DNA of 64,000 bases from Acinetobacter guillouiae CIP 63.46 (GCF_000368145.1 NZ_KB849285.1:181650-245649); one strand, 5' to 3'; positions 44,255 through 55,411 are shown, numbered from the stretch's first letter. The notes: generated from the letters alone by a model not told the origin. Translations and numbers: made by a program.

Positions 44255-44331
44255 TGGTGCGCCTGACAGGATTCGAACCTGTGACCATCCGCTTAGAAGG
44301 CGGATGCTCTATCCAACTGAGCTACAGGCGC
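44255..44331 (-). tRNA. tRNA-Arg (anticodon TCT)
   Basis: 77 nt, GCGCCTG acceptor, anticodon TCT and encoded CCA. It lies second in the operon. Confidence 0.95.
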
Positions 44332-44376
44332 ATGACCAATGATACTAATATCACAGATTAACTTGCCTTGAAGAAT

Positions 44377-44453
44377 TGGTCGGAGCAGTAGGATTCGAAC
44401 CTACGACCCCCTGGTCCCAAACCAGGTGCACTACCAGGCTGTGCTATGCTCCG
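44377..44453 (-). tRNA. tRNA-Pro (anticodon TGG), first gene of operon
   Basis: 77 nt, same sequence as the other two tRNA-Pro copies. It follows the promoter at 44499-44527. Confidence 0.95.
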
Positions 44454-44498
44454 TTCATCTCAGCTTTTATGTATCGCACATCGTGCGGTACGGTGTGC

Positions 44499-44527
44499 AT
44501 TCTAGGCGTGACGCCACAAGACGTCAA
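44499..44527 (-). promoter_or_regulatory. Promoter of the Pro-Arg-His-Pro tRNA operon
   Basis: TTGACG and TAGAAT are spaced 17 bp apart on the minus strand; transcription would begin about 39 bp upstream of the first tRNA-Pro. Confidence 0.8.
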
Positions 44528-44605
44528 CACCTATCTTGAAAAAAAGTTAAAAAAACACGTCAAATGTATATTAATCAAACATTTCAGATGTTTTTTATAC
44601 AATTT

Positions 44606-45673
44606 CTATCGTTTTAATTGAGCACTAAAGTTCAACATACGATCTAAAGGTAATTTAGCACGTTCAGCCAAAGCAGCATCTACGAATATTTCTTGATCGG
44701 CCTTTTGCAAAACTGACAAAATACCATCTAATTCATTCATTGCCATCCACGGGCAATGCGCACAAGAACGACACGTTGCACCCTCACCTGCTGTAGGTGC
44801 TTCAATCAAGGTCTTATGCGGTACAGCTTGTTGCATTTTATAGAAAATACCACGGTCTGTAGCCACAATTAGAGTGTCTTGTGGCAATGTTTGAGCTGCT
44901 TTGATCAGTTGTGAGGTGCTTCCCACCGCATCCGCAATATCAATCACGGATTCTGGTGACTCAGGATGTACCAATACAGCTGCATTCGGATACAGCGCTT
45001 TCATCTTTTCAATACCACGGGCACGAAACTCTTCATGCACGATACAAGCACCATCCCAAAGCAACATATCAGCACCGGTTTTCTTTTGAATATAACGGCC
45101 TAAATGTTGATCTGGTGCCCAAATAATTTTCTCGCCCAAACTGTCTAAGTGTTCAATGATCTCTACAGCACAACTTGAAGTCACCACCCAATCTGCACGT
45201 GCTTTAACTGCTGCTGAAGTATTGGCATAGACCACAACAGTATGCTCAGGATGCGCATCACAAAATGCGGTAAATTCATCTACAGGACAACCGAGATCAA
45301 GCGAACAGGTTGCTTCCAAAGTTGGCATAAGTACTGTTTTTTCAGGAGAAAGAATTTTTGAGGTTTCTCCCATAAATTTAACCCCAGCGACCACCAGAGT
45401 AGATGCCTCATGATCACGTCCAAAACGTGCCATTTCCAAAGAATCAGAAACACAACCACCTGTCGCTTCCGCAAGTTCTTGTACATCTGGATCACAATAA
45501 TAATGTGCCACCAAAACAGCATTGTTTTTTTGCAACTCAGCTTTAATTTGCGCAAACTTCTGCTGTTTTACCGCTGAACTCAGACTATTGTCCTTAGGTT
45601 CACCTAAACGATCTAAATGCGCTTGCACAACCGATTTTGCTTCGTTGGCAATTAAATTATTCGCATCATTCAT
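44606..45673 (-). CDS. nadA: Quinolinate synthase A
   Basis: Makes quinolinate from iminoaspartate and dihydroxyacetone phosphate, the second step of de novo NAD synthesis, in the cytosol with a 4Fe-4S cluster. The 355-aa protein shows [28 protein letters not shown], the [10 protein letters not shown] block and cysteines in [10 protein letters not shown] near the end. The length suits the type with an N-terminal extension. It stands alone beside the tRNA operon. nadB is not in the window. Confidence 0.95.
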   Translation of the reverse strand: MNDANNLIANEAKSVVQAHLDRLGEPKDNSLSSAVKQQKFAQIKAELQKNNAVLVAHYYCDPDVQELAEATGGCVSDSLEMARFGRDHEASTLVVAGVKFMGETSKILSPEKTVLMPTLEATCSLDLGCPVDEFTAFCDAHPEHTVVVYANTSAAVKARADWVVTSSCAVEIIEHLDSLGEKIIWAPDQHLGRYIQKKTGADMLLWDGACIVHEEFRARGIEKMKALYPNAAVLVHPESPESVIDIADAVGSTSQLIKAAQTLPQDTLIVATDRGIFYKMQQAVPHKTLIEAPTAGEGATCRSCAHCPWMAMNELDGILSVLQKADQEIFVDAALAERAKLPLDRMLNFSAQLKR

Positions 45674-45787
45674 AAGAGGTCTTCTCTTTCCTTGTCGCTG
45701 GCATCATGCTAGCGTTTATACACTTGTGAATTGATTGTACGGTTTAGCGCACATAAATTCACCACGAAAAATGTTTTGTTATAAAAA

Positions 45788-45805
45788 AGCCTCACGAATG
45801 AGGCT
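45788..45805 (-). terminator. Terminator after argJ
   Basis: AGCCTC-ACGAAT-GAGGCT hairpin with a T tract on the minus strand (TTTTTTAT). Confidence 0.75.
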
Positions 45806-45822
45806 CCTTAAAAAATCAGCAA

Positions 45823-47043
45823 TTAAGAACGATAGTCCGCATTAATTTTCACATAATCATATGATAGGTCACAAGTATAGACCGTATCTTTGGCCTGCCC
45901 TCGACCAAGGTTTACATGAATGGTCATTTCTGTCTGTGACATTACACGCGCACCAGCTTCTTCGGTATAGTCTTCAGCAGCACCACCATCTTTACAAATT
46001 TGCACGTCGTCTAACCAGACTTGAATTTTTTCAACATCCAAATCTTTCACGCCAGCATAACCAATCGCAGCAAGGATACGCCCCCAGTTTGGATCAGACG
46101 CAAAAATTGCCGTTTTGACCAATGGTGAATGGGCAATGCTATAAGCAATATCACAACATTCTTGTGTGTCGTTTCCACCGTCAACCATGATAGTAATGAA
46201 TTTGGTTGCCCCTTCTCCATCACGAATAATCAGTTGTGCCAAACGCTTCATCACACGCGATAAAACATCCAAGACCACCGTATAGCGTGCATCATCTTCA
46301 CTGCTAATTTCTACACCACCAGCCATGCCTGTTGCAGCAAAGATGCATGAATCATTGGTAGAAGTATCACCATCCACAGTAATTCGGTTAAATGATTGGT
46401 CTGCGCTAATTTTTAACATTTTTTGCACAAGATTTCGTGCAATTGGCGCATCGGTTGCAACAAAACTCAGCATGGTCGCCATATTTGGGCGAATCATGCC
46501 TGCACCTTTAGAAATCCCAGTCATTGTATACGTTATACCATCAAGCTCGAACTGTTCTGAGGCACCTTTTGGTGTGGTATCTGTGGTCATGATCCCAGTC
46601 GCAGCGTCCGGCCATGAAGCGTCATTCAAACTATTTAGTGCAGGCTGTAAACCTTTCGTTAAACGCTCAATCGGCAGCTGTTCGCCAATGACCCCTGTAG
46701 AGAATGGCAATACCTCAAATTCTTCTACCTGCGCTAACTCAGCAAGCTTTAAACAGGTCAATTGTGCATTTTGCATGCCCAATTTGCCTGTACCCGCATT
46801 GGCATTCCCGGTATTGATGACCAAATAGCGTGGATTGGCTTGTGCTAAATGTGCTTTGGACACATGAACGGGCGCTGCACAAAATGCATTTTGGGTAAAT
46901 ACCCCCGCAACATTGGTACCTTGTGCAAATTCAAAAATAACTAAATCTCGTCGATTTGGATAACGGACATACGCCTCAGCAGAGCCAATTTTTACACCTT
47001 GTACCACATGCATATGCGGCATAGACACGTCACCAACAGCCAT
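45823..47043 (-). CDS. argJ: Glutamate N-acetyltransferase / amino-acid acetyltransferase
   Basis: Transfers acetyl from N-acetylornithine to glutamate, the cyclic step of arginine synthesis. The bifunctional form also uses acetyl-CoA. 406 aa from ATG 47043. The autocleavage site is in [14 protein letters not shown]; Thr190 becomes the new N-terminal nucleophile. The preceding ATG (47049) is 2 codons upstream. It stands between nadA and the secA region, an order I associate with Acinetobacter. Confidence 0.95.
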   Translation of the reverse strand: MAVGDVSMPHMHVVQGVKIGSAEAYVRYPNRRDLVIFEFAQGTNVAGVFTQNAFCAAPVHVSKAHLAQANPRYLVINTGNANAGTGKLGMQNAQLTCLKLAELAQVEEFEVLPFSTGVIGEQLPIERLTKGLQPALNSLNDASWPDAATGIMTTDTTPKGASEQFELDGITYTMTGISKGAGMIRPNMATMLSFVATDAPIARNLVQKMLKISADQSFNRITVDGDTSTNDSCIFAATGMAGGVEISSEDDARYTVVLDVLSRVMKRLAQLIIRDGEGATKFITIMVDGGNDTQECCDIAYSIAHSPLVKTAIFASDPNWGRILAAIGYAGVKDLDVEKIQVWLDDVQICKDGGAAEDYTEEAGARVMSQTEMTIHVNLGRGQAKDTVYTCDLSYDYVKINADYRS

Positions 47044-47173
47044 TTTCAAATGTCCATATGAATTAGAATGAAAACACAGCTTATTAGAATTCTCTATAAA
47101 AATCGAGCTTATTAAAATGCTTATTTATTTTTACTATAAGAAAAGCTTATTCATTTGAATATAAAATAAAAAA

Positions 47174-47194
47174 GCCAGTAAATATACTGGCTTT
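47174..47194 (-). terminator. Terminator after the small exported protein
   Basis: GCCAGTA-AATA-TACTGGC with T's on the minus strand. Confidence 0.8.
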
Positions 47195-47212
47195 CATCAC
47201 ATCATCAATACC

Positions 47213-47575
47213 TTACTGTTGAACAGCAGTCGTGGTATCCGCAGCCAATAATGCTTGCTTTACTTTTTCTTGACTAGATACTGACAACGCTGGATTTGAA
47301 GCAACAACGCGATTAACCGTAGCAGGTGTTACTGCTGCAATCGCCGCAGTTTTTAAAATAATTGGGCGTCCGCCTGTATTCCCTAAAGTATAACGAATAC
47401 CAGTACGTGGACTGATTACAGTCGTGGTTTCATTTTTTACTTCTGCTTGGGCTGTTACTGCGCCTGTAGCAGCTTGTACTTTTTCCACTGTCGTCGTTTG
47501 TGGTGCCGTATCAGCAAATGCCAATGCTGGAACTGCTAAAGTTACAACAAATAAAGGTTTTAATAATTTTTTCAT
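47213..47575 (-). CDS. Small exported protein, unknown
   Basis: 120 aa from ATG 47575 (GGAAG upstream); the 47599 start lacks a site. A signal peptide (KKLLKPLFVVTLAVPALAFA, cleaved near residue 21) leads to a Thr/Ala/Val-rich mature part with a short ordered block (ISPRTGIRYTLGNTGGRPIIL). No enzyme motif. Similar small low-complexity periplasmic proteins are common in Acinetobacter. Function unknown. Confidence 0.7.
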   Translation of the reverse strand: MKKLLKPLFVVTLAVPALAFADTAPQTTTVEKVQAATGAVTAQAEVKNETTTVISPRTGIRYTLGNTGGRPIILKTAAIAAVTPATVNRVVASNPALSVSSQEKVKQALLAADTTTAVQQ

Positions 47576-47671
47576 TATCTTCCCAAAGATCTTTTCCAAT
47601 TGAGCAACTTAATACCACTTAATCACATTTCCTGCAATAAAAATTAACGCATGGTAATAACTTGTAAAAAA

Positions 47672-47697
47672 AGCAGAACAATTGTTCTGCTTTTTTG
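47672..47697 (-). terminator. Terminator after secA
   Basis: A near-palindrome AGCAGAACAATTGTTCTGCT followed by T's. T runs on both sides make it bidirectional. Confidence 0.8.
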
Positions 47698-47724
47698 TAA
47701 CACTTTCAGAGTCTATTCACTCAA

Positions 47725-50442
47725 TTAGATTTTGCCGTGACATTGTTTGTATTTCAAACCTGAACCACAAGGACAAGGTGCATTACGGCTTTCTGGAGCT
47801 ACAACCTCATCACTATGAGTGAATTGTGCATCAACAATTTCGTTACTTACCGTACCGCTTAAGCCATCCACTTCATCATGTGCGAAGTTAAGACGCATAG
47901 ATTCAGCTTGAGCCTGTTGTTGAGCTTCCATTTCAGCAAGCTCTTCAGGTGTTGGGATATGCACACGAGAAATATCAGTAACCACGTCTGACTTAATCAC
48001 ACCCAACATATTGACGAATAAATTGAAGGCTTCCTTCTTATATTCTTGTTCAGGGTTCTTTTGTGCATAACCACGTAAGTGAATCCCTTGACGCAAATAA
48101 TCCATCGCAGCCAAATGGTCTTTCCAATGACGGTCTAAAGAACCCAGCATGAAGTGACGTTCAAGTGTCGCAGCAGTATCATCACCCATCTGTTCACGAC
48201 GATTACGGTAACGTGTAACGATCTCATCAGAAATACGTTCAACCAAGGCTTCTTCATCTAGACGACGATCTTCTTCCAACCATTGATTTACAGGAAGATT
48301 AATGCCTAAGTCTTCATTCAATGCATTTTCAAGCCCTTGAATATCCCATTGATCATGGATTGATTCAGGTGGAATATAGGTTTCGATTAAGCCTTTTACG
48401 ACTTCACGATGCATTTCTTCAATATAATCTTGAAGTGAGCTTTCCTCTAAAATTTCATCACGTTGAGAGTAAATAATTTTACGTTGTTCGTTATTTACAT
48501 CATCGTATTTCAATAAGTTTTTACGAATATCGAAGTTACGTGCTTCAACTTTACGCTGTGCATTTTCAATAGAACGCGACACCATTTTATGTTCAATGGC
48601 TTCATTCTCTTGTAGTCCCATCGCACGCATCATTGCAACAACACGATCACCTGCGAAGATACGCATCAAATCATCTTCTAATGACAAGAAGAAACGTGAA
48701 ACACCTGGGTCACCTTGACGACCAGAACGACCACGCAACTGGTTATCAATACGACGTGATTCATGACGTTCAGAACCGATGATGTGTAAACCACCTGAAC
48801 TCAACACCATTTCATTGTTTTGTTCCCATTCTGCTTTAAGACGAGCTTCATCTTCCGCAGTATGGTTTTCAATTTTGGCAAGTTTTGCTTTCCAGTTACC
48901 ACCAAGCAAAATATCGGTACCACGACCTGCCATATTGGTTGCAATGGTCACTGCACGCGGTGAACCCGCTTGGGCAATAATGTCTGCTTCACGCTCATGT
49001 TGTTTAGCGTTCAAGACTTCATGGGTAATTCCCGCATCTCGTAACTTATCAGATAAAATTTCTGAAGCCTCAATGGTTGCAGTACCAATCAAGATAGGCG
49101 CAACACCTGCTTCATGAATTTTCTGAATTTCTTCAATAATTGCGTTGTATTTACCATTACGGTTTAAATAAATTAAATCGTTTTGGTCATTACGAATCAT
49201 CGGACGATGGGTTGGAATAAGCACAACATCCAAACCATAAATTTCTTTCATTTCCGCAGCTTCAGTATCAGCAGTACCTGTCATACCTGAAAGCTTTTTG
49301 TATAAACGGAAATAGTTCTGGAATGTGGTTGTTGCTAAAGTTTGGTTTTCAGGTTGAACTTCGAGTGCTTCTTTGGCTTCAACAGCTTGGTGCAAACCTT
49401 CAGACCAACGACGACCTGGCATAGTACGACCAGTATTCTCATCGACAATGATTACTTCACCATCATGTACAATGTAGTGAACATTACGTTGATACAGGAA
49501 ATGTGCACGAATTGCAGCAGACACGTGATGAACGAGGTTTAGATTTGATGGTGAATATAAGCTTTCGCCTTCAGCCAATAAACCCATTTTAATCAATTCA
49601 TCTTCAACAGTTTCATAACCGACTTCAGTCATTTCAACTTGACGTTGCTTTTCATCAATCCAGAAATGACCGCCATCTGCGACTTTTTCTTCTTTTTGAG
49701 CATGCAACTTTGGTGGAATACTATTGATTGCAACATAAAGCTGTGATGAGTCATCACTTTGACCAGAAATGATCAACGGTGTACGTGCTTCATCGATCAA
49801 GATCGAATCGACCTCATCGATAATCGCATAAATCAAACCACGTTGCTTTTTCTCTGCCATAGAGAAAACCATGTTATCGCGCAGATAATCGAAACCAAAT
49901 TCATTATTGGTACCGTAAGTAATATCTGAACGATATGCCTCAGCTTTCTCTATTGGTGATTGCATCGAATAGATTACACCAACGCTTAAGCCCAAGAACT
50001 CATAAAGCGGACGGTTTAATTCAGCATCACGTTGTGCCAAGTAATCGTTGACCGTGATGACATGAACACCTTGCTCACTAATTGCATTTAAATATACAGC
50101 CAAAGTACCCATCAGGGTTTTACCTTCACCTGTACGCATTTCTGCAATTTTTCCTTCATGCAAAGTAATACCACCAATGAGCTGCACATCATAATGACGC
50201 ATACCCATGACACGTTTTGCTGCTTCACGACACACCGCAAACGCTTCTGGCATTAATTTATCTAGGCTTTCACCTTTCTTATATCTTTGTTTGAATTCTT
50301 CAGTTTTTGCAGATAAGTCTGCATCGCTGAGTGCAGATGTCGTCGGCTCGAGCGCATTGATCTTATCGACAATTTTACGCATACGTTTTAGTTCGCGCTC
50401 GTTTTTAGTACCGAAGATTCCTCCGATCAGACTTGCCAACAT
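47725..50442 (-). CDS. secA: Preprotein translocase ATPase SecA
   Basis: Drives secreted proteins through SecYEG using ATP. 905 aa, the usual length. Walker [10 protein letters not shown] at 102-110; helicase motif [16 protein letters not shown]; the preprotein-binding and helical wing/scaffold domains follow; the C-terminus has the SEC-C zinc site [17 protein letters not shown], which binds SecB and lipids. It is monocistronic with a terminator behind it. The 5' region 50443-50778 is shared with the peroxiredoxin. Confidence 0.97.
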   Translation of the reverse strand: MLASLIGGIFGTKNERELKRMRKIVDKINALEPTTSALSDADLSAKTEEFKQRYKKGESLDKLMPEAFAVCREAAKRVMGMRHYDVQLIGGITLHEGKIAEMRTGEGKTLMGTLAVYLNAISEQGVHVITVNDYLAQRDAELNRPLYEFLGLSVGVIYSMQSPIEKAEAYRSDITYGTNNEFGFDYLRDNMVFSMAEKKQRGLIYAIIDEVDSILIDEARTPLIISGQSDDSSQLYVAINSIPPKLHAQKEEKVADGGHFWIDEKQRQVEMTEVGYETVEDELIKMGLLAEGESLYSPSNLNLVHHVSAAIRAHFLYQRNVHYIVHDGEVIIVDENTGRTMPGRRWSEGLHQAVEAKEALEVQPENQTLATTTFQNYFRLYKKLSGMTGTADTEAAEMKEIYGLDVVLIPTHRPMIRNDQNDLIYLNRNGKYNAIIEEIQKIHEAGVAPILIGTATIEASEILSDKLRDAGITHEVLNAKQHEREADIIAQAGSPRAVTIATNMAGRGTDILLGGNWKAKLAKIENHTAEDEARLKAEWEQNNEMVLSSGGLHIIGSERHESRRIDNQLRGRSGRQGDPGVSRFFLSLEDDLMRIFAGDRVVAMMRAMGLQENEAIEHKMVSRSIENAQRKVEARNFDIRKNLLKYDDVNNEQRKIIYSQRDEILEESSLQDYIEEMHREVVKGLIETYIPPESIHDQWDIQGLENALNEDLGINLPVNQWLEEDRRLDEEALVERISDEIVTRYRNRREQMGDDTAATLERHFMLGSLDRHWKDHLAAMDYLRQGIHLRGYAQKNPEQEYKKEAFNLFVNMLGVIKSDVVTDISRVHIPTPEELAEMEAQQQAQAESMRLNFAHDEVDGLSGTVSNEIVDAQFTHSDEVVAPESRNAPCPCGSGLKYKQCHGKI

Positions 50443-50778
50443 ATAAACTCTCTAAATCTTTGTGAAATAAATTTTTCTCAGACGATATTATGGTGGTAGA
50501 AATTTGAAGTACAAGGGTTTTGCACAAATCCAATCAAAAAAATCTGACGATTAGTTCTAGCACGTATCAGCTAAGGCGCATTAATGTAGCAAATTTAACC
50601 GATATTTGCAGTGAGGTAGAGATCAATTATATGTTTTTTTTCATATGCTTCTTTTATTAATATCTATTTTCTTCATAAAGAAATACAAAAACACTATTTT
50701 TAATTATAAAAAAACTGGGTAATAGTAGTTTGGACGAGCCAAATAACAAACAACATTTTTAAATATTGAGGTTTCAAA
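50443..50778. other. Divergent intergenic region secA / peroxiredoxin
   Basis: 336 bp of AT-rich DNA without a gene. It should contain both promoters. GAGGT about 8 bases before 50779 is the peroxiredoxin ribosome site. I see no strong -10/-35 pair or operator. Confidence 0.5.
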
Positions 50779-51417
50779 ATGACTTTACGATTAGGTGACA
50801 TTGCACCAGATTTCACTCAGGAATCTAGTGAAGGTCCAATTAAGTTTTATGATTACTTGGGCGACAGTTGGGGTGTTTTATTCTCACACCCTGCTGATTA
50901 TACGCCAGTATGTACCACTGAGCTGGGCTATACCGCAAAACTAAAAGATGAGTTTGAACAGCGTGGGGTAAAAGCCATTGCCCTTTCAGTCGATGATGTT
51001 GAATCACATAAAGGTTGGATCAACGACATCAATGAAACGCAAAATACTACTGTAAACTTCCCAATCATTGCAGACAAAGATCGTAAGGTGTCAACGCTGT
51101 ATGATTTCATTCATCCAAATGCCAGTGAAACGCTCACCGTACGTTCTTTAATTATTATTGATCCCAATAAGAAAGTTCGCTTAATCATTACTTACCCTGC
51201 ATCAACTGGACGTAATTTTAAAGAAATTCTACGTGTGATTGATTCATTACAACTGACTGACAATTATAAAGTTGCCACACCTGCAAACTGGCAAGATGGT
51301 GAAGATGTTGTCATCGTCCCGTCGATCAAAGATGAAGCGGAGCTTAAAGAACGCTTCCCAAAAGGTTATACGGCGGTTAAGCCTTATCTTCGTCTTACCC
51401 CACAACCCAATAAATAA
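50779..51417 (+). CDS. 1-Cys peroxiredoxin (Prx6 type)
   Basis: Reduces hydrogen peroxide and lipid hydroperoxides. 212 aa with the active site PVCTTE and peroxidatic Cys45, and the Prx6-type long C-terminal domain (NFKEILRVIDSLQL, then VATPANWQDGEDVVIVPSI). No resolving Cys in the position of 2-Cys enzymes. It is a single gene with its own terminator, divergent from secA. Induction by oxidative stress is likely, but no OxyR site is clear. Confidence 0.93.
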   Translation: MTLRLGDIAPDFTQESSEGPIKFYDYLGDSWGVLFSHPADYTPVCTTELGYTAKLKDEFEQRGVKAIALSVDDVESHKGWINDINETQNTTVNFPIIADKDRKVSTLYDFIHPNASETLTVRSLIIIDPNKKVRLIITYPASTGRNFKEILRVIDSLQLTDNYKVATPANWQDGEDVVIVPSIKDEAELKERFPKGYTAVKPYLRLTPQPNK

Positions 51418-51460
51418 TATGCAATATTGATTTTTTAGATTAGAGCTAACTAACTTCAAA

Positions 51461-51490
51461 AGATCACATCCAAACTTGATGTGGTCTTTT
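51461..51490 (+). terminator. Terminator after peroxiredoxin
   Basis: AGATCACATC paired with GATGTGGTCT (one G-T pair) around a 7-base loop, then seven T's. Confidence 0.85.
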
Positions 51491-51577
51491 TTTAATATCT
51501 ACTGATTGCAACGAAACTCTTTTCCCTCTGCAAAACACACCAAATACTAAAATAAAAGCAAAATCATTTAAAAAAAA

Positions 51578-51595
51578 GGCACCGAAGTGCCTTTT
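51578..51595 (-). terminator. Terminator after kbp
   Basis: GGCAC-CGAA-GTGCC with T's in the minus direction; A's on the other side. Confidence 0.8.
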
Positions 51596-51620
51596 ATGAT
51601 CAAAGATCACCGAACAAATG

Positions 51621-52094
51621 TTATGCAGGAATACGTAAAACTTGTCCTGGGAAAATATCATCCGCATTTTTTAACAATGGGCGGTTCGCTTCAAAAATTT
51701 TATTATATTGGTTGGCATCACCATAAAATTCTTTTGAAATTTTAGACAAATTATCGCCTGATTTAACCGTATAGAACTTACTTTCAGGCTCAGGTGTTGC
51801 AACTGTCATTTGATCATCAACTTGCGCCACATGGTCAATATTTCCCACAGCAAGAATGATTTTCTCTTTATCTGCCTGAGTTTGTACCTGACCGTGAATC
51901 GTGGCCAAATCAGAAGTACCATTATAACTTACCGAAAGCCCTGTTACTGGCAAGCCTAACGCTTTAATGTGCCCCAATAACTTATTGGCAATTTCTTGTG
52001 CAGACGGTTCTGCTGGCGTTGCTGGTGCTGCTTGTGGCTCAGCTGGTGCGGTATTTTTCTTGCCAATTCCTTTAATAAAATCAAAAAGACCCAT
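51621..52094 (-). CDS. kbp: BON-LysM potassium-binding protein Kbp
   Basis: A 157-aa cytosolic protein: N-terminal linker rich in Ala/Pro (residues 15-35), a BON domain (about 40-95) and a LysM domain (about 105-155, YTVKSGDNLSKISKEFYG...ILRIPA). This matches E. coli Kbp (YgaU), which senses intracellular K+. No signal peptide. It is transcribed alone, opposite to the peroxiredoxin. Confidence 0.9.
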   Translation of the reverse strand: MGLFDFIKGIGKKNTAPAEPQAAPATPAEPSAQEIANKLLGHIKALGLPVTGLSVSYNGTSDLATIHGQVQTQADKEKIILAVGNIDHVAQVDDQMTVATPEPESKFYTVKSGDNLSKISKEFYGDANQYNKIFEANRPLLKNADDIFPGQVLRIPA

Positions 52095-52324
52095 ATGTCG
52101 TACTCCATATCATTATTGAAAGTTGTTTTACTGTGAACTGTTATACAAATTTAAGAACTCTATTTTTATAGCGAAAAAGCGTCGGAGTGTGCGTTGTCAT
52201 TGGTGATAAAAAGGTAACGGTATGTAACCAATGTTTTTGATTTTAAACTTATTTAGTTGCTTTTTAGGTTAAGACATTGCCAAGCAAACATTCACTCAAT
52301 ACAGCTATATTCAGGCATAAAAAA

Positions 52325-52345
52325 ACCACCTAAAGGTGGTCTTTT
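52325..52345 (-). terminator. Terminator after acpP
   Basis: CCACC-TAAA-GGTGG with T's on the minus-strand side. AAAAA lies on the other side. Confidence 0.8.
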
Positions 52346-52380
52346 TACGTATAACAACAACGTGCTATACAATCAACACA

Positions 52381-52617
52381 TTAACCAAGTTTTTTAGTTA
52401 CATAGTCGATAGCTGATTGAACAGTTGTGATTTCGTTAGAATCTTCATCTGGAATAGTGATGTCGAAGTCATTTTCGAAAGACATAACAAGTTCTACTAG
52501 GTCTAGAGAATCAGCACCCAAATCATCCATGAAAGATGCTTCGTTTTTGATTTCTTCAGCTTTGATACCTAATTGTTCTGCAACAGCTTGTTTAATGCGT
52601 TGTTCGATATCGCTCAC
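52381..52617 (-). CDS. acpP: Acyl carrier protein
   Basis: Carries growing acyl chains on phosphopantetheine in fatty acid synthesis. 78 aa starting at GTG 52617, with AGGAG 8 bases upstream. The prosthetic group attaches at Ser37 in [10 protein letters not shown]. The acidic helix II and the low pI are typical. Distance to fabG is 87 bp. It is downstream of fabD-fabG in one direction. Confidence 0.97.
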   Translation of the reverse strand: MSDIEQRIKQAVAEQLGIKAEEIKNEASFMDDLGADSLDLVELVMSFENDFDITIPDEDSNEITTVQSAIDYVTKKLG

Positions 52618-52703
52618 AGGAATTCTCCTCATTGCTTGTGGCGGCTTTTAATTGCCTGATAGTTTAATTGAATATTTACTTTTTTCAAAGTTTATACATC
52701 GCA

Positions 52704-53438
52704 TTACGCCATGTATAAACCACCATTTACGTGTAATACTGTGCCTGTAATGTAACTGGCTTTGTCAGAAGCCAAAAAACTTACTGCATTTGCAATATCT
52801 TCTGGTTGACCAAATCGGTTTAACGCAACTTGATCACTCATTTTTTTGCGAATATCTTCACTTAACTGCTCAGTCATTTCTGTTGCGATAAAACCAGGCG
52901 CAATACAGTTAACTGTAATCTGACGGCTTCCCATTTCTTTTGCAAGACTGCGACTGAAAGCCTCAATCCCTGCTTTTGCAGCAGAATAGTTGGCTTGTCC
53001 TGGGTTAGCAAAATGCGCAACAACAGAACTGATATTGATAATGCGTCCAAAGCGAGCTTTGGTCATACCTTTCAATACACGTTTAGATAAGCGGAATACA
53101 GCTTTAAGATGAATATTGAGAATATCGTCCCAATCATCTTCAGACATACGTAACAATAAATTGTCTTTGGTAATCCCTGCATTGTTCACAAGTATCATCA
53201 CTGAACCATATTTTTGTTCAATGTCAGATACCAATGCATCAATTGCAGCACCATCACGTACATCAAGTAATGCACCAGCACCGTTTTCAGCAAAAACTGT
53301 TGAAAGTTTTTCTGCGCCCGCTGCTGATGTTGCCGTACCTACAACAAAATAACCGTCTTGAATCAATTGCTGAGCGATGGCAGCACCAATCCCTCGGCTC
53401 GCGCCTGTCACTAATGCGACTTTGCGTTCTTGTGTCAT
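52704..53438 (-). CDS. fabG: 3-oxoacyl-ACP reductase FabG
   Basis: NADPH-dependent reduction of beta-ketoacyl-ACP, fatty acid cycle. 244 aa. The cofactor loop is TGASRGIG (11-18), NNAG at 85-88, and the catalytic triad is Ser138, Tyr151 and Lys155 (YSAAK). It overlaps fabD by 4 bp and precedes acpP, the classical cluster. Confidence 0.97.
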   Translation of the reverse strand: MTQERKVALVTGASRGIGAAIAQQLIQDGYFVVGTATSAAGAEKLSTVFAENGAGALLDVRDGAAIDALVSDIEQKYGSVMILVNNAGITKDNLLLRMSEDDWDDILNIHLKAVFRLSKRVLKGMTKARFGRIINISSVVAHFANPGQANYSAAKAGIEAFSRSLAKEMGSRQITVNCIAPGFIATEMTEQLSEDIRKKMSDQVALNRFGQPEDIANAVSFLASDKASYITGTVLHVNGGLYMA

Positions 53439-54421
53439 GCAATTTTCCCTTCAGCCACTAAGATAGCATTCAGTGCATCTTCCATACGACTTTGTGTATC
53501 GAGTGGAAATGCTTTTTCAATATTTGGTAAACGTTTTGCTAAATTCGCCAATACATTACCTGGACCACATTCAGCAACATACTGAATACCTTGGTCTTGG
53601 ATGAATTGCATGGTTTTAGTCCACTGTACTGACTGATACAGTTGCGCCGTTAATGCTAAGCGTAATTGGCTTGTATCTGTCGCGATTCCAGCATTGACAT
53701 TTTGTATTACAGGAATACTTGGTAGCTCAATGGCAGTTTGTTCCAAAGCTTCTGCAAACTGTTCGGCAGCAGGTTTCATTAGAGAACAATGTGATGGTAC
53801 AGATACAGGTAATGCAATTGCTTTACCGCCGTTTTCTTTGGCAACAGTCATGACAGCTTCGACTAGAGTTTTGTCTCCTGCGATAACAACTTGGCCTTGT
53901 GCATTATAGTTTGCAGCTTCAACAGAACCACGGCCTTGCACATTGGCTTGCTCGCACAGTTCAAGTACTTTCGCGTCATCTAGACCGAGAATAGCCGCCA
54001 TCGCGCCTTGCCCCTGAGGCACAGCACTTTGCATCAATTTACCGCGTAAATTTACCAACTTGACTGCATCTGCCAAAGTCATCGACTCTGCAGCAACTAA
54101 AGCACTGTATTCGCCTAAGGAATGACCTGCGAGGTATTTTGGTACAACACCACCAAGATCTAACCATACACGCCATAAAGCAATACTTGCTGTCAATAAA
54201 ACAGGTTGAGTATTTTCAGTTTGATCTAAACCTTCACCGCTTTGTGCAATGTGCCATAAATCAAAACCGATGGCATCTGATGCTTCAGTAAAGGTTTCTT
54301 GTACACCACTAAACTGTTCTGCAAGTTCAGCAAGCATACCCACTTTTTGTGAACCTTGACCTGGAAACAAAAATGCAGTTTTTGTTGCTTGAGCTGCTTG
54401 TTCGAGTCGTTTGGCAGACAT
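53435..54421 (-). CDS. fabD: Malonyl-CoA:ACP transacylase FabD
   Basis: Moves malonyl from CoA to ACP, supplying chain extension. 328 aa. PGQGSQ near residue 20, the nucleophile Ser101 in GHSLGE and the His in VPSHCSLM near 210 are visible. It begins the fabD-fabG-acpP operon; plsX and fabH, often upstream in other proteobacteria, are absent here. Confidence 0.96.
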   Translation of the reverse strand: MSAKRLEQAAQATKTAFLFPGQGSQKVGMLAELAEQFSGVQETFTEASDAIGFDLWHIAQSGEGLDQTENTQPVLLTASIALWRVWLDLGGVVPKYLAGHSLGEYSALVAAESMTLADAVKLVNLRGKLMQSAVPQGQGAMAAILGLDDAKVLELCEQANVQGRGSVEAANYNAQGQVVIAGDKTLVEAVMTVAKENGGKAIALPVSVPSHCSLMKPAAEQFAEALEQTAIELPSIPVIQNVNAGIATDTSQLRLALTAQLYQSVQWTKTMQFIQDQGIQYVAECGPGNVLANLAKRLPNIEKAFPLDTQSRMEDALNAILVAEGKIA

Positions 54422-54535
54422 ATAAAAAGTCCCTTATTTAATCTTGATCGTTTCCGATGGCGCAATTTTACATTAAAAAAAAATTTATTTAATTGCGAAA
54501 TACAACAAAAACCCCAGTCATTGAAAACAAAAAAA

Positions 54536-54560
54536 GGGAGCTTTCGCTCCCATTTTTTTA
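54536..54560 (-). terminator. Terminator between rpmF and fabD
   Basis: GGGAGC-TTTC-GCTCCC hairpin flanked by A's and T's on both sides. It separates rpmF transcripts from fabD. Confidence 0.85.
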
Positions 54561-54587
54561 CTAAGCTTGCGCTTAATAGTTCACCAA

Positions 54588-54773
54588 TTATTCAGCATCA
54601 GCTGCTTTAGCGAATAATTGACGACCACGGTAGAAACCATCTTTAGTCACGTGGTGACGACGGTGAGTTTCACCAGTAGTTTGGTCTACAGTTAATGCAT
54701 TCTCGGTTAAAGCGTCATGTGAACGGCGCATGTCACGGCGAGAGCGACTTTTACGGTTTTGCTGAACGGCCAT
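54588..54773 (-). CDS. rpmF: Ribosomal protein L32
   Basis: 61 aa, large ribosomal subunit. [22 protein letters not shown] is diagnostic, and no zinc Cys ribbon is present in this type. It lies 74 bp downstream of yceD, the standard yceD-rpmF pair, and a terminator follows. Confidence 0.97.
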   Translation of the reverse strand: MAVQQNRKSRSRRDMRRSHDALTENALTVDQTTGETHRRHHVTKDGFYRGRQLFAKAADAE

Positions 54774-54847
54774 GATGGCTCCTTACAAATCGAAAAAATG
54801 GATCAGAACAAATTCGGTTGTCTTAACTTAACAGTATAACACAAAAT

Positions 54848-55411
54848 TTAGTTAAGTTTACCCTTCAAACCTGCCAAAACTTCAAACGGATTATCCCGTT
54901 TTTCTTCAACAGTGTCCTGAACGGCTGGTTGATGCTTATGTTCACAAGCGTCATGCTTAGGAGACAGAGGCATCAACAATAACAATTCATCTTCTAAAAG
55001 TGCAAGTAAATCAACAGTCGAAGGAGTATTGGTTAAATAATCCCCTTTAATTGTTGCTTCACTTTCACCTAGTACGATGAAATCAGCATCCTCATCCAAG
55101 CGCTCTATCAGTGACTCATCATCTATTAAAGCCAAATGGAAGTCAGAAACTAACGTAATTTCAACAGAATCCAGACAACGCTGACATTCCATTGGAACTT
55201 TAGTATCTACATGACCATCTAGCCAAACAATACGATGATACGCATCCATTGATAGCTTACAGTCTATATTGATCAATTGATCATCAATTGATCCAACAGC
55301 TTCACGGGAAATACGAACAAAGCGAGACAATGGCAGGGTACCTGACCATGTAAAGCCTTGTTCAGCCCATTTAAACGGCTCTATCTGTGCCGGAAAGGTA
55401 TTTGCTGACAT
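54848..55411 (-). CDS. yceD: YceD/DUF177 protein
   Basis: A 187-aa protein of the DUF177 family, linked to 23S rRNA maturation and always near rpmF. Motifs CQRCLD (about 80-85), a metal-like SVE-spaced loop, and the C-terminal DHE-type LALLEDELLLLMPLSPKH are seen. It is co-transcribed with rpmF. The N-terminus matches the family. Confidence 0.9.
   Translation of the reverse strand: MSANTFPAQIEPFKWAEQGFTWSGTLPLSRFVRISREAVGSIDDQLINIDCKLSMDAYHRIVWLDGHVDTKVPMECQRCLDSVEITLVSDFHLALIDDESLIERLDEDADFIVLGESEATIKGDYLTNTPSTVDLLALLEDELLLLMPLSPKHDACEHKHQPAVQDTVEEKRDNPFEVLAGLKGKLN

Noticed and set aside
52095-52324. Possible extra gene between kbp and acpP
   Set aside because: No frame of useful length; only regulatory or terminator sequence is seen.
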